NCBI GenBank assembly: GCA_932521025.1
Contig: OW051470.1
Location: forward strand, 6,744,501 to 6,808,500
Source: Oscheius onirici
Taxonomy: Eukaryota > Nematoda > Chromadorea > Rhabditida > Rhabditidae
Length of the DNA: 64,000 bases
Direction of reading: 5' to 3'
The notes beneath the pieces are model-generated. The model made no database searches and had not been told where the DNA came from. It saw nothing but the letters and a program-made list of their open reading frames with translations. Shown piece by piece: positions 23,781 to 35,663 of this stretch. A program made the position numbers and the translations under genes. How positions within the stretch are numbered: the first letter of the stretch is position 1; every line of letters begins with the position of its first letter.

Positions 23781-24456
23781 TGGTAACTCGACAGAGCATT
23801 TGATGCCAACTATTGCACCCAACATATCTCCCAATTGTCATAACTGTTACATAAATGATTCAAACTTTTTCATCTGATTCCATAAACAACTCAAGACAAA
23901 ACCAGACCATAGTCTCGCATTTTGGATGGTAGTTCAAAAATATAGTCTGGTCCTCGAAAAATTTAAAATCGCGCGGGAGAGGTGTCAGTCACATCCGTCT
24001 CGTATCGTCACAGTTGGATTTCTCTTGGATCTTGGAACCGGGCACAGGTAGACATAACATCAGTATGCGTTTTGCGATAGCTTAAGTATTTAAAAAGGAT
24101 TCGCACTCTCGCTTGTCCTCAGTTGGGCTGAGGATGTCATAACTTTCCTTCCTAGTTACATTTGCATCGAACTTGGATACTCGTTTGCCGAAGAATGGCC
24201 TATGGGCGATTCTTCGGGATAGACCAGACTAGCGTGTTTTCTTGTAAGAGTCTGTTTCTGTTTCTGTGTAGTCCAGAAAGAGTTCTTCAAAGCTCCCAAA
24301 CACATCCTGACAAGTTACCTGTCTCGAATCTTGCCCTAATTACTATAGTTACAGTAATTGCTCCCAAAAAGTTACAATAGTTGGAACTAATCCGTTTCCC
24401 AAAAACTATAAAATGCAAGAACTTCTGAAGGGGAACCATAACTACCAAGAATCGCC
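23781..24456. other. Upstream region of the major sperm protein gene
   Basis: This 3' flank of the receptor gene and upstream flank of msp contains no supported gene. GATA-type motifs occur at about 24076-24079 and 24218-24221. A TATA box lies at 24407-24412, 45 bp before the msp start. Confidence 0.45.
24407..24412 (+). promoter_or_regulatory. Candidate TATA box of msp
   Basis: TATAAA lies 45 bp upstream of the msp ATG. GATA motifs are present further upstream, and GATA factors are known to drive msp genes in C. elegans. The assignment is positional only. Confidence 0.45.
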
Positions 24457-24837
24457 ATGGCCACCGTTCCCCCCGGAGATATCGCTACCCAGCCGGCTTC
24501 GAAGATCGTCTTCAACGCGCCCTACGATGACAAGCACACCTACCACATCAAGATCATCAACTCCTCTGCTCGTCGCATTGGATGGGCCATCAAGACGACC
24601 AACATGAAGCGTCTCGGAGTCGACCCGGCCTGCGGATGTCTGGATCCCAAGGAAGCTACCCTGATGGCTGTTAGCTGCGACGCCTTCGCCTTCGGCCAGG
24701 AGGATACCAACAACGACCGCATCACCATCGAGTGGACCAATACTCCGGACGGCGCTGCCAAGCAGTTCCGCCGCGAGTGGTTCCAGGGCGATGGCATGGT
24801 CCGTCGCAAGAACCTCCCCATCGAGTACAACCCCTAG
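24457..24837 (+). CDS. msp: Major sperm protein (MSP)
   Basis: This is a single-exon gene of 126 residues, the usual MSP length. MSP forms the cytoskeletal filaments that drive crawling of nematode sperm, and it also acts as an oocyte-maturation signal. Family hallmarks are [20 protein letters not shown], the stretch [20 protein letters not shown], the motif [16 protein letters not shown] and the C-terminal segment [20 protein letters not shown]. Codon use is strongly biased to C-ending codons compared with neighbouring genes, as expected for a very highly expressed protein. AATAAA begins within a few bases of the stop, so the 3' UTR is very short. No neighbouring second copy is present, although msp genes are usually multicopy. 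Confidence 0.97.
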   Translation: MATVPPGDIATQPASKIVFNAPYDDKHTYHIKIINSSARRIGWAIKTTNMKRLGVDPACGCLDPKEATLMAVSCDAFAFGQEDTNNDRITIEWTNTPDGAAKQFRREWFQGDGMVRRKNLPIEYNP

Positions 24838-25216
24838 CTCAATAAATGTTAGGGAGCATGTGTTCTTTATCTTACACATTGACAAACCAGATAGTAGGTA
24901 GTAGTTGTGGAATTAAAAAGTTTCATTGGAAGTGTTCTCTAGAATCCCATCTTGTACTAAAGGGCATTAATTGTTCTCAACAAAGAACACTGAGTCGTCT
25001 TGTAGTCTTTCTCCTGTCCTCGTAACTACTTTTACATCTCTTCTGCTGTTTGGAATATAAAGGCCATAAAAAGTGCACATTTTCTCCCTCGAAACAACAA
25101 ACACTGAGGCTCTTTGCGATTGTTCGGATGGCAGGCGACGGGGGCGTAAGTTGTGGTGGGCGTGGTCGCCCGGGGATCCAGTCGATCGATTCTCCAGATC
25201 AGAACTCTCTGAGAGC
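24838..25216. other. msp / coronin intergenic region
   Basis: This stretch of 379 bp starts with the msp polyadenylation signal. Apart from short shadow frames it contains nothing I can support, and it presumably holds the coronin promoter. Confidence 0.45.
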
Positions 25217-28150
25217 ATGGCTAACATCGTCAGACAGTCTAAATTTCGTCATGTCTATTGCAAACCCATCAAACATGAGCTCTGTATGAGCGAGATCAAG
25301 GTGAGTATTCGAGTGATATAGAAAGAGCTTCTTTCAGGTAACAGAAATCACTTGGGATTCACTTTTCTGCGCCGTCAATCCAAAATATATTGCCTTTATC
25401 AACAAGGGAGCTGGAGGACCTTTCCAAGTTATTCCAGTCGGCAAGGTAAGGCTTTTTATTCTCAGAATTCTTTAGTACTGGCAGTTGAGGACTTGAAGCA
25501 GGAAACATAGATTCTGATCTTGTTCTTTTGGCTGGGTCCAAAGGAACGTAGTTTAGCAAACTCATTATCAACTGGAGTTAGTAGAACGTCTCTTTGACTG
25601 TCCAGATGACTGCCTAATCGTAGCATAAATTTCAATTTATCCAATTCGCAAGAGATTCCCCTATTTCAATCCCTAAGATACAACAATATTCAGCAAGTAG
25701 AAGATGCTTTTCATTCTTTCTATTCTTATCCTGTTATGAATAGTTGAGAAATGAGAAATGTTAGAAAAGGTTCCTATCAGCCGTGTTCTACCCAAACCAC
25801 AGTCAAAGTCACAGTTCTTTGCTACCAGTACATGAGATGCTCTTCTGCTCGTGTTCCAGGCTGTTTGCCTGTGCTTGAATTGCGCGGCGCCCTGCCAGCC
25901 CCTCGGCTATTACTGCGCGTTCCTATTTGCCCCCGATGACGACTAGAGGTTTCTCTCACTCACTCTCTGATCTGAGCTGTGAAAAGTGTGAAACATCTCG
26001 AGGACAGGACGTAAAAAGAATGTTTGCCAGTGCTTTTTTGGCCAGATTTTAGTGGAGTAATACTTTTGCAGCAGACAGTTTCAAGTATTTGACTGGAACC
26101 TATCCAAACAGATTACCGGAAGCGGGGTCTGTTTGTCCAGATTCTTTTTCAAAAAGTCGTTCAGATTGGACGTGTTGACAAAGATTACCCGTTCGTCGAC
26201 GCTCACAAGGCTCCATGTCTGGAAGTGGCCTGGAGTCCCTTCAACGACAATGTCATCGCTTCCTGTTCCGAAGACACCACTGCCAAGGTTTCGTCCCTGT
26301 TGTTCAAATTCAAATTAAATTTAAGGTCTGGCTGATTCCGGAACGCGGCTTGATGAGAAATCTGACGGAGCCGGTGGTCGAGCTGTGCGGTCATCAGAAG
26401 AGAGTCAACACGCTTGTCTGGCATCCGACGGCCAACAATCTTCTTTTGACAGCAGGTGAAAAACAACAACTGTCGTTGGAGGGAGTGCCCTCTGGACACG
26501 AGCAGATATATTTGATTGTTGTCTTTTTCCCAATGGGAGAAACAAACCAGTGGGAAGCACAGTATGCGCTAAACAAACGATGTTTTGAAACACGAACTGT
26601 AGCTGACTGATTATCTTCCAGGAGGAGAAAACAAATTGCTCCTATGGAATGTGGGAACTGGAGAGGCTTTGTTAGAGATCGCAGGACATCCTGATCAAAT
26701 CTGGAGTATCGGCTTTAACTATGACGGAAGTCGGTTTATCACCACCTGCAAGGTAGAAAATGTTCCTAAGTTTTGAACACATAAAGTACAGGACAAGAAA
26801 ATCCGAATTCTGGACTCCCACTCAGGAGAAGTGCTGTCCGAGGGAACGGGTCACGAAGGAGTCAAGCCACAGAGGGCTATTTTTGTCAGAGATGGACGGG
26901 TGATCACGACAGGTTTCACCAAGAGATCTGAACGTCTTTATGCCATCAGAGACCCGGAGAATCTGTCTGTTCCGATTGTGGAGGAGGAACTAGACACTTC
27001 CAATGGCGTCTTGTTCCCTCTCTATGACGAAGACACTGGTCTACTGTATCTCTGTGGAAAGGTTGGTAGTCGAGACAATCCTTTAAAATATAGTATCAGG
27101 GAGACTGTGCCATTCGGTACTACGAGGTCAACCAGGAATATCCCTTCGTCCACTACATCAATACCTACACGACCAGTGAACCACAGAGAGCTATTGGATT
27201 CCAATCTAAGAGAGGAATCACTTCAGAGGAGAACGAGATCAATCGGTTGGTCCAGTTTTAAAACAAAATAAAGAAACATTCAGAATCTACAAGCTGACCA
27301 CGAAGGGAGTAGTCGATGTCCTCCAGTTCTTCGTCCCGAGAAAGTCGGACCTCTTCCAGACGGATCTCTACCCCGATACGCGATCCACAGTTCCAGCTAT
27401 GACTGCCGAAGAGTTCATGGAAGGAAAAAACTCGGAACCCAATCTGGCTCCAGTCAATGCTGCAGCAGCCGCGGCTAACAGCAAGCCAAAGCTCCAGGTA
27501 GCCAAGAAGGCCAACATTCTGAATCAGCTGGCTCCTACTGCCTCTGAACCGGCTCCGAGTCGCTCTCCCGAACCTCAAAGTGTTCCAAATTCGCGTCCAG
27601 CCAGTCAGGCTCAGTCTTCTCCACGCCGTCCAGTGGTCGATGACGACATGGGAATCGTCCCGATGGCACACGCTTCCTCTCGACCAGCGTCACAGGCTTC
27701 TTCCCGACCAGCGTCTTCTCGAGCCTCTCACGTCGAAGACGATACTCCCAAGCCGGATCCAATGAAGCCAAAACAGGCGGTTCAGTTGAGATCGAGAGCT
27801 GAAAGAGACGACGGAGCTCCTACTGCTGGACAGCGACGGGCAGCAGCCGAATTGGATCGGATCAAGCGCGATCAGGCCCGACTTCCTGACCATGACGATT
27901 TGGCGGCTGCACCACAGAGACCAATGTCTCAAGCTAGTCCTTCGCCGAGAATGAGCATGAGTCAAGCTGACGTGAGTTTTGATATTCTGAGAGGAAAATG
28001 ATAGCGATTCAGAGCGTCCCGAACTCGATGGAAGAACTGATTGGTGACTTGATGCGAATGAAGGCCGTAATGAGACAACACGAGAGACGCATTCGAATGC
28101 TCGAAGAAGATTTGGCCGAGAAGAACATGAACAATGCCTACTCTTTCTAA
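25217..28150 (+). CDS. cor-1: Coronin
   Basis: This is an actin-binding WD-repeat protein that regulates Arp2/3 and cofilin at the cell cortex. Exon 1 (25217-25300) encodes [15 protein letters not shown], the basic coronin N-terminal signature. Exon 2 (25337-25445) follows with [18 protein letters not shown]. After an intron of about 700 bp the beta-propeller continues ([47 protein letters not shown]). The coronin C-terminal extension contains RIYKLTTKG and [21 protein letters not shown] long Ser/Pro/Ala-rich linker with SRPASQ repeats leads to a C-terminal coiled coil ([20 protein letters not shown]) of the trimerising kind. The large second intron contains an unexplained minus-strand open frame (25465-25640) and a small GC-rich island. 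Confidence 0.93.
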
Positions 28151-28221
28151 CTTTCTGCTTTTCTGTCTGTGTGTTTAGTCCTGTGAAAAAAATGCCATAA
28201 AATAATATATAAAACTTGAGA

Positions 28222-31101
28222 TCAAAGTAGTAGCCAGTCAATGTAACCCGGATATTCGTCGTCCAGCTTGCCGAATTGTTCTAGCGCTTCCATGAGTTCG
28301 TCTTCTGCTCCAGTCAGCTCCAAGAGTTCTACCTTGTATTTGAGCGCGTTTTTGACAAGCATCGGATAGCCGGCTTTGGAGAAGAGAGATACAGCTCGAT
28401 CGAGCAGTTTTTGGGCTGAAAACATAACGAAATTGGGAGACTTTTCAAGAAGAGCATACTTTCTGCCGGTCCCGTCGGATTGCCCAGTTTCAGCTGTAGA
28501 TAACCGTATCCTATTGACGTCAAGGCGTCTTCGAAGAGTGTATAATTCATAGAATTGACGACTTTCGTGAGCTGATCGAGGGCCAGATCCAGCTTGCTCA
28601 AAAGGATCTAAAACTTGCTTTGAGAAAGAAACGAGAAATTACATAATAAAAGCCCAGTCTTCGGGTAACCATCAACGAGACCACTTTCTGTTGTTTTTTG
28701 TCCAGAAGATCCGGCAACAGAAGCAGCTGTTCCTCTTGCGGATAGGCCTTTCCGAGACGGCCACTCGTCACAGCAGCTTGGATGGTAACTCTGAAAGAAC
28801 AAATGCACTACAAAGAGAAAAAAACGGACCTGGAAGTGTAGTAAATGTCCAGTTTCCCTCTCTTCAGACACTCTTCCTCTTTTTCAAGCATTAGAGAAGC
28901 GTTTTTGATCTCGTCTCGAAGCGCCAGCAGCGTCGTCTTCTTCAGTAGCCACTCCTGGTAGGAGAATCTTTCCAAGTTAGACAGTTCTGTCTCGCAGTCG
29001 TTCAATTTGCCTTGGCGGAAAAAATTGTTGAAATGAAGACAAGACTTGGCCAGGAATACGTGTTTCGCACACTGAGCGTTTATGTTTCACGAGCAAGACT
29101 AGAAAAATTACCTTCCAGTTGACATTTCTCGGATAAAGTCTTTCTAATCGTTCGATCTCCCACAGTGCCTGACTCCAATTTCCTTCCAAAGCATCGGTAT
29201 AGACGATGTTTATGCCAGCTATCGCCTATATTTTTTGTGTTTTTTAACTAAAAATGAACAAACCTGAGCTTCAGTCTCGTGATAACTCGCTATTCCGTCG
29301 GATCCATTGCTCTCGATCAACGAAATGGCCGTATTTCGAGCTGACGTATACAAGCCTTGGACCATGCGAAAACTGCTCATTGTGGCCAGAGCAGCTTCGT
29401 GTACCAGCCGCGATTTCGCATCTTTGTCGTCGAGAGCTACACATTCGGTGATCTCGGAGCCGTATTCGAACCTGAATGAATATAGTAATTTTTCACAACG
29501 AAAACAAGTTTACGTGACCAGATCTCCACTCCTAAACCTCTCGATGGCGTCCGCGAGAGTCATAGCTGCTTCCAACTGCATTTCGACGGCGTGATGATGT
29601 TCCTCTGGATCTCGATCGCTTCTAGAATACACTTTTGAACCAAAACAAATAAAACTCACTGTTGACAGCACTTGTCAGAATGTACTACCTCTACCACGGG
29701 TGCCCCGTCACTTTTATTTCTCCTCAGATTTCTTCTATCCTCCATTGTCTCAGTCTTTCCCACCTGGGAACTGCTCAGCAGACTCATCTCGAGACAGACC
29801 ATCTTGTGACAAATGTTGTCGCCTGTCGACTGAGCTTCTCGCAGACATTCATGTAGAAGAAAACGAGCCATTTCTCTGGATACTTCCCGATTTTTACAAC
29901 AAAATAGGCTCGCCTGTCTCCAAAGACTCTATGAAGTCTAGCTGCTAAAAGAGGTCCGTATCGGAAAGGTCGCTGGTCAGCGATGCCAAGTCGACTATTC
30001 TGCGGAACTGATGTGGCGACTGCTGTTGTATTTGGTCTAAAAGCACTTGAAATTAGAAAGAAAGGGGAAACCTGAAGACGGAGAGATCGAAAAATCTTCG
30101 AAGTGCCTCTTCGGCATTGTAAAAGTTCTCATGCTTCACGTAGTTTATCATTTCGAGGAGGTGCTAAAGTTAGGTTTTATTGAAGTAAGGGGTAAAAAAC
30201 TAACAACTTCTGGGATATCCTTGTGATAGTTTTTGATTTTTCCGCACCATTCGAGAAGCTGCTCTCCTTTCATCGCCTCAGACGGACAAACTTGTAAGAG
30301 ATGCATCTGTTTCCTGAGCCATTGTCGTGCTTTTATTGACGTATTGATCTCGAAAGGAAGTCCAGGGGCTTTTTTTGCTCCGAAATTACTTAAAACATCG
30401 TTTTGAAAATGAAGAAGTACTGACTCCAGAGGCCAGGTTCCCTTGATGTACTCCTTGATCTTCTGGTGCATTTCAAACTGTTCCTGCTGGGTCTGATTAC
30501 AACTGGCCACGTAGAGTTTTTGCGTAAAGAGCTGGATGGGACTTTTGTAGGTAAACTGGCGCAGAGTGCCGTCTTTTTTCCTTGCTTCGGTTGGATCCAA
30601 AAAGTAGACTTTCTTCGATTCGCCTCGTTGCTTCGCGAACATCCTAATATTATTGTTTGTTTAAAATTTCATTCGAAGAGCTCACTTGAACATGAAAAGA
30701 TCGTAAATTTCGACTTCTCGACGAACATTTTGGTCCAGATGTCGGACGCACTTTTTCAGATCGGCAAAGGACATATCTTCGTGGCTTATCAGTCCGTAGA
30801 TCATCGAGTGAGCTCTATAAAACGTTCAAAATAAAAAAAAAGTCGAATACATATTACAAAATAGCCTCTTCTCGCAGTAAAACACTTTCATCTGGATCGA
30901 TTTCTTGGATTAGCCGAATCAAATCGGACAGAATAAGCTGAAAATGGAAACTTGTAGTAAGAAATAAGAAAAGCTCACTTTGTACGGGGTAACAGTTTCA
31001 GAGATGACATTCTCGCAGACGAATCCGAAAACTTCATCGAGATTGACCCGGGTGTTCAGGATGGGAATTGCTGGCTTTTCCGCTATTGACAAAGACGTCA
31101 T
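28222..31101 (-). CDS. such-1: Anaphase-promoting complex subunit 5 (APC5)
   Basis: This is a TPR-rich scaffold subunit of the APC/C ubiquitin ligase, which triggers anaphase by targeting securin and cyclins. The ATG at 31101 starts MTSLSIAEKPAIPILNTRV. About a dozen exons with introns of 35-60 bp follow. Features include an N-terminal helical domain (LILSDLIRLIQEIDPDESVL), the characteristic block LLEMINYVKHENFYNAEEAL with the following RRFFDLS, and helical repeats such as FLLHECLREAQSTGDNIC and its continuation. The C-terminal repeat has AVSLFSKAGYPMLVKNALKY and ends DEYPGYIDWLLL. C. elegans has two APC5 paralogues (such-1, gfi-3) and I cannot tell which is closer. Identification rests on domain pattern and size. 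Some internal junctions are not resolved. Confidence 0.72.
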
Positions 31102-31359
31102 TTTGAAGAGGTTTAAGTTTTTGACTTGAAAAAAAAATTGGTAAATTCAAATTGGCATTGGCGCGTTTTTAAATCCGGAAAAGAAGAAAGGTAGGCGGTG
31201 GTTCTTCCAATGAAGAACAAAAAGTTCAAGTTGAAAAGTTTTTTATCAAAACAAAAATGGGTAACATTTTGTAGGGAAAGTGAAAAGAGGACAAGAAACA
31301 AGCACCACATATCACAAAATTGGGGAAATCACAGAAAAAAGCAGGGCAGGTTAAACCGG

Positions 31360-32421
31360 CTAGGAGATGGAACACTGTTTATCTTTCTTCTTCTTAGATT
31401 TCGTCTTTTTGGTTGTTCCCGACTCGTCGTCTTCTTCCTCTTCCAAAGGGAAACTTTTGACTATTCGAACTAGTTCATGGAAGGCTGCATCAACATTTGT
31501 GTTTGCCTATAAATAATTCGGTTCTTTGATGATACATGCAACACTTTTTCCACTACTTACTAATTGCAGCAAATTCTAATATTTAGTCACAGAAATTTGT
31601 TATTCAAAACTAATTAGATAGGCTAGTCAGATGCCAAATATAGTACTTGCTTGATAGTTTAGTCATTAGTTAGAGTAACTATCTCTAGATATTTTGGACT
31701 TTATTGCTATGGAGAGTTGCATGTATCATCAAAGTACCAATAATTCTTTTGAAGTAATGGACAAGTCTTACTTTGGCTGAGGTTTCAATGTAGGGAAGTT
31801 TTAGTTCCCCCGCCAGAGAACGTCCTTCTGTCTCGCTGACCACTCGTTGGGAGATAAGATCAGTCTGAAAAATGAACATTTTTTTAAGCCTAAGCTAAGC
31901 CCGTACCTTATTTGCGACGAGTAGAACAGGGTATTCTGTCTTGTCTTTTACTCGCAAGACCTGCTTGTACAGTTTCTGAGCTTCCTAAACACGTTTTATA
32001 CCAGTAAAAAATCCCAATACAAACCTCGAAAGATTTGCGTTCTGTGACAGAAAAGACCAAAAGAAAGCCTTTTCCATGTCTCATATACTGTTCCCTCATT
32101 GCAGAAAACTCTTCCTGGCCGGCTGTGTCCAACACTGAACCCTCTTCGCCTACTTTTCTAGAAAAAAAACGACTGACCATCAAGAATAACCCAATGTCCA
32201 TCGACCTCGCAATGCTGGATATACTGGTCCTCGATGGTCGGATCGTAGTAGTCCACAAATTGTTTCTGAAATCGCATTTTGAGGAGCAAAAAAATGCCAA
32301 TGTAAACCTGGAAAAACTGGATAGTAAGACACGATTTACCGACTCCTCCGCTTCCAATAATTACAAGCTTGTAGGTCGGAAGTTTGGAATCATCCTCTGG
32401 CGGTCGTTTGATTGCTGACAT
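31360..32421 (-). CDS. ras-2: Ras-family GTPase, R-Ras/M-Ras-like
   Basis: This is a membrane-anchored signalling GTPase. [20 protein letters not shown] is an N-terminal extension as in R-Ras and M-Ras types. The P-loop reads GSGGVGKS, switch [17 protein letters not shown], and switch [19 protein letters not shown]. The base-binding motif is NKTD and SAK is ETSAK. The C-terminus has a polybasic stretch ([10 protein letters not shown]) and ends in the CAAX box CSIS, predicting farnesylation. Gly12- and Gln61-equivalent residues are normal. One intron of about 260 bp just before the final exon contains a small MITE (31520-31738). I favour ras-2 over let-60 because of the N-terminal extension and the effector flanks, but the paralogue assignment is uncertain. 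Confidence 0.88.
31520..31738. mobile_element. MITE in the last Ras intron, 219 bp
   Basis: The left end is GGTTCTTTGATGATACATGC and the right end, read as its reverse complement, is GGTACTTTGATGATACATGC. An exact 8-bp duplication AATAATTC flanks it at 31512-31519 and 31739-31746. The interior is AT-rich and non-coding. An 8-bp duplication is typical of hAT-type elements, but the family assignment is inference. Confidence 0.82.
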
Positions 32422-32732
32422 TCTGAATCCAAAAAAAATGGTAAAGTCGATTCCGAAACAGACAAATCAGGCAATGGATTCAACCGTTCTTGGAAGAAAA
32501 AAAGACAAATTTCACGTAAGTTCATGCCACAATGCAATGTTGTTACCTGTCAACACAATCAGATGGAATCAAACAACAAATTGGAATCGAATCGGTTTCT
32601 AGAGAACGGGGGCTGGAAGGAAGGGGAGACAAAGATGAGTAAGTTCAAGCAGGAAATTTGAGCAGGCGGGGAGCACTTGGTCAGTAGGGAAAAAAACGCG
32701 GTTGCTGTAATAAACAGCCTTTGGAAATGGGA
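32422..32732. other. Gap between SGPP-like gene and Ras gene
   Basis: This stretch of 311 bp lies between two minus-strand genes. I see no gene in it. Spacing is compatible with either an operon or a separate Ras promoter. Confidence 0.4.
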
Positions 32733-34499
32733 CTAAATGCCAAAATGTTGAAAGAGAAAGGGACATAATTCTCCTACAGTCAGGCCAACAGTCGAATAGA
32801 CAACAAATTTGACAGGTAGATCGAGGTCATATGGAGCATCTTCAGGCGTAATTGTCTGCAAAAACAGAGAATGCGGAATGACCCGAGGGAATTCGGAGGC
32901 AAAATATCAGGCCAGAAGACTTACTTTGACACCCGGAATCGGCTTGAAACGCATCCTGGAAGTGTAACGTTTTGTGGGTTGCATATCTCCGAGAGATTTG
33001 CACATTTCCGAATACGAGTAGAAGGACAGTCTGAGAGAGTTGTAGATTCCTCGGAAGACTGCCCTGCTGATTATTTTGATGATCACACGAATGACCAGAG
33101 TCGTCAGAACGCCTGAAACAACGATGAGGCTGGTGAATAGGAAAAAAGTTGTACCGAATACAAATCTAGCCAAGAGTTGTGTAATTGTGGCTTTAGAATT
33201 CTGCTCAAGGAGAGAGATTGAAGGAAGATCGCCATCCAATTTCAAGACTCGGCCACACCAGATGGCAGCTGTTCCACCAAGAATCGAGACTACCTGCAAG
33301 GATGATGAATATGCCTCGTTCAACCGGATGCAACTAACTTCCATGTAGCTCTGAGTCTCGGGCCAAGATCTCGGGAAGATGTAAAGCAGGAGCAAGGCGA
33401 ATGAATAGAGGTAGGCGAAGAAGGTGTTGCCATTCTTGGAACTCTCGATGTAGACGTCATACAGACGATCGGAAAAGCCACCTAAACGGTCAACATTAGG
33501 TTGGATACAAATAAAAGTTACTATAAACGAAGAGAACGAGAACTCCAATCGTCCAGCCGGCAAGAACGTCACACGGCGAGTGAACTCCAAGATAGACTCG
33601 CGACCAACTTACTCCCGTGTTCCCTGAAAGACGTTTGAATAGCGAGGGGGATGGCAAATGCGGCTAATTTTGTGGGAAGATGGGGCGGTCGATACAATTC
33701 CCGCAATGATAGCGGGCACTGATGGTGGGGCAAGACAAAACAGGATCCGCGCAGAACCGCTACTGCCAGTCGCGAAGGGAGGATTAATTCAGTGTCAAGG
33801 TGACAAATATTCCATGGAAAACGACTTGCAGAGAAGAACAGTAGCCAAGAGAATGAAGGATGACGTGAGAGACATGTCGTAATGTTTACAGCTGTACATC
33901 CAGATGAACCAAGGGAAGACAGTGCCCATCAGAGCATGATTCGACGGCCAAGCCCTGAATTTACACATGGATTCGATGAGAAACATCTGTACCAGTCTCT
34001 ATTTTCTTCGCTGAATCTCAGAGCAGGAGGAGCAGGTGGACGGGGAAGGCAAAGAGACACTTTGAGTGTCCCGCAGATGTAGAACCCGATGGAAAGGAGA
34101 ATGGCGAGAAGACGACCGAGGCGAGCATCGAACAGCCAGATCTGAACATCGTTTAGCAAACTAAAGAACAAAACAAACCATGGAAACAATTAACGAGAAG
34201 AAAAACTCCTCAAAGCCAAACCAGCTAAAAACAAAGGCAACCTTTGTCAGAAGAGGCGAGTTGAACGACTGAAACCACTACTGAGAAAGCAGACAAGAAG
34301 AATCCACCTGTAGGAAAATAGTTGCAGGATTTCCAGCTAAAATGAGCGAAGTGAGATGGGTTCTTAGATGGTAGGCCCATTCTCCAAGCTTGTCGACGGG
34401 AGCAGCAATGTGATACTTTTCTTTATAAAGAACATTCCAATTTGGGAAAATTTCCAGGGGATAATCGCTAACAGCTACGCTACTAGACCGCTGTTTCAT
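32733..34499 (-). CDS. Sphingosine-1-phosphate phosphatase-like (PAP2 family)
   Basis: This is a multi-span ER lipid phosphatase predicted to dephosphorylate sphingosine-1-phosphate. All three PAP2 catalytic motifs are visible once introns are removed. Motif 1 is KVSLCLPRP (KxxxxxxRP), motif 2 is WPSNHALMG (PSxHA), and motif 3 is SRVYLGVHSPCDVLAGW (SRxxxxxHxxxD). Motif 2 is reconstituted across a 38-bp intron (DW|AWPSNHA). Hydrophobic segments before and after the catalytic core give about eight spans. The start MKQRSSSVAVSDYPLEIFP is preceded by TTTATTTCAG and AGC, a trans-splice acceptor. The C-terminal exon ends LCPFLFQHFGI. SGPP rather than plain lipid phosphate phosphatase is preferred because of the motif 2 context and topology. 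Confidence 0.82.
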
Positions 34500-34698
34500 G
34501 CTCTGAAATAAATCTGGTGAACCGAACCATAAGGCAACAAAGAGAGCAACTGGCGATAAGACTTTGCGTGAAAATCGTGACTCATTCCCAGCAAACACTA
34601 CTTTCTGGAGCGAGAAAACCAGTAGAAATGCAAAATACAAATTAAAAAATTTAGATGTTGTATAACAACAGTTTATATACCAACAACAGAACAAGAAA

Positions 34699-35663
34699 TC
34701 ACCACTGGGAGGCGCCACCAGCAGAGACTCCCCAGTCTTGTGTTCCGACCGGGGCCTTGTCGTTGCCTCCCCAAGAGGTAGGCTCATCAGCCCAGTTTTG
34801 TACGTCAACAGCCTGGGTGAAGTCGATAGGCTGATCAGCAGCAACCATGGGCTCATCACGGGTGAGAAGAATGTCTCCACCCTCTTCCTTCTCAGTCTCT
34901 TGAGGGTCACGGTAGAAGTAGAGGTCAGGCATGATTTCCTTTCCGTCGAGAACGAATCCGGTCTGACGAGAGATCTTTCCCTTGAGGATCAGGATCTCGC
35001 GGGCCAAAAGCCACCACATGAGTCCGATGGACTTCTCTCCCTGAACAAGGAAAATTAGAAAACACAGACAAGTTAAAATACCTTGTTGTTGCAAGGAATG
35101 GCGATATCGATAAGCTTCAGGGGAGACTCGGTGTTAGCGAATGAGATGACGGGAACGTTCACGTAGGAAGCCTCAGTAACGGCCTAAAATGAAAAGTGTA
35201 AATATCGCATGGAAAACAAACAAACCTGGTGGTCAACACGAGGGTCAGAGATGACCAGAAGTCTGGGCTCCTTGAAAGACTTTTGGATCTGGTTAGTGAG
35301 GCATCCAGGACTGAAACGTCCGAAGATGGCGGTAGCTCCAGTATGGGCTGCGAACTTCAGAAGGGCACGCTGGGCATACGGGCGAGCGGAAACGACAACG
35401 ACGTCAGCGGGGTTCTCGACGGCAGCGATGGCACGGGCAGCCAGAAGGAGCTTCTCCCAAGTCTTCTTAATGTCAAGGATGTAAGTTCCTGTAAAAAAGG
35501 CATTTTTCCGATGAAAGCTATTTAACTAACCATCGAAGCGTCGGCTGTGAGTGTAGTGCTTCATCTGGAAGTCGACATTGGCAGATCCGATGTGTGTCTG
35601 GCAAGCCAGAAGCTTCATCACATCATCTTCAGAAATTGCGAACGGTTCAAGTCCGCCCGACAT
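34699..35663 (-). CDS. rps-0: 40S ribosomal protein SA
   Basis: This is a structural protein of the small ribosomal subunit (uS2 family). It starts [20 protein letters not shown] and continues with [20 protein letters not shown], which is nearly invariant in animals. [33 protein letters not shown] and [14 protein letters not shown] follow. The acidic C-terminal extension contains tryptophan motifs ([25 protein letters not shown]). Four exons are separated by introns of about 45-65 bp. The ATG lies a few bases after TTTGCAG, consistent with trans-splicing. It is the most upstream member of a string of four minus-strand genes. Confidence 0.97.

Noticed and set aside
24457..24837. Antisense frames across msp as a second gene
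   Set aside because: They arise from the C-ending codon bias of msp, which opens the opposite strand. No motif supports them.
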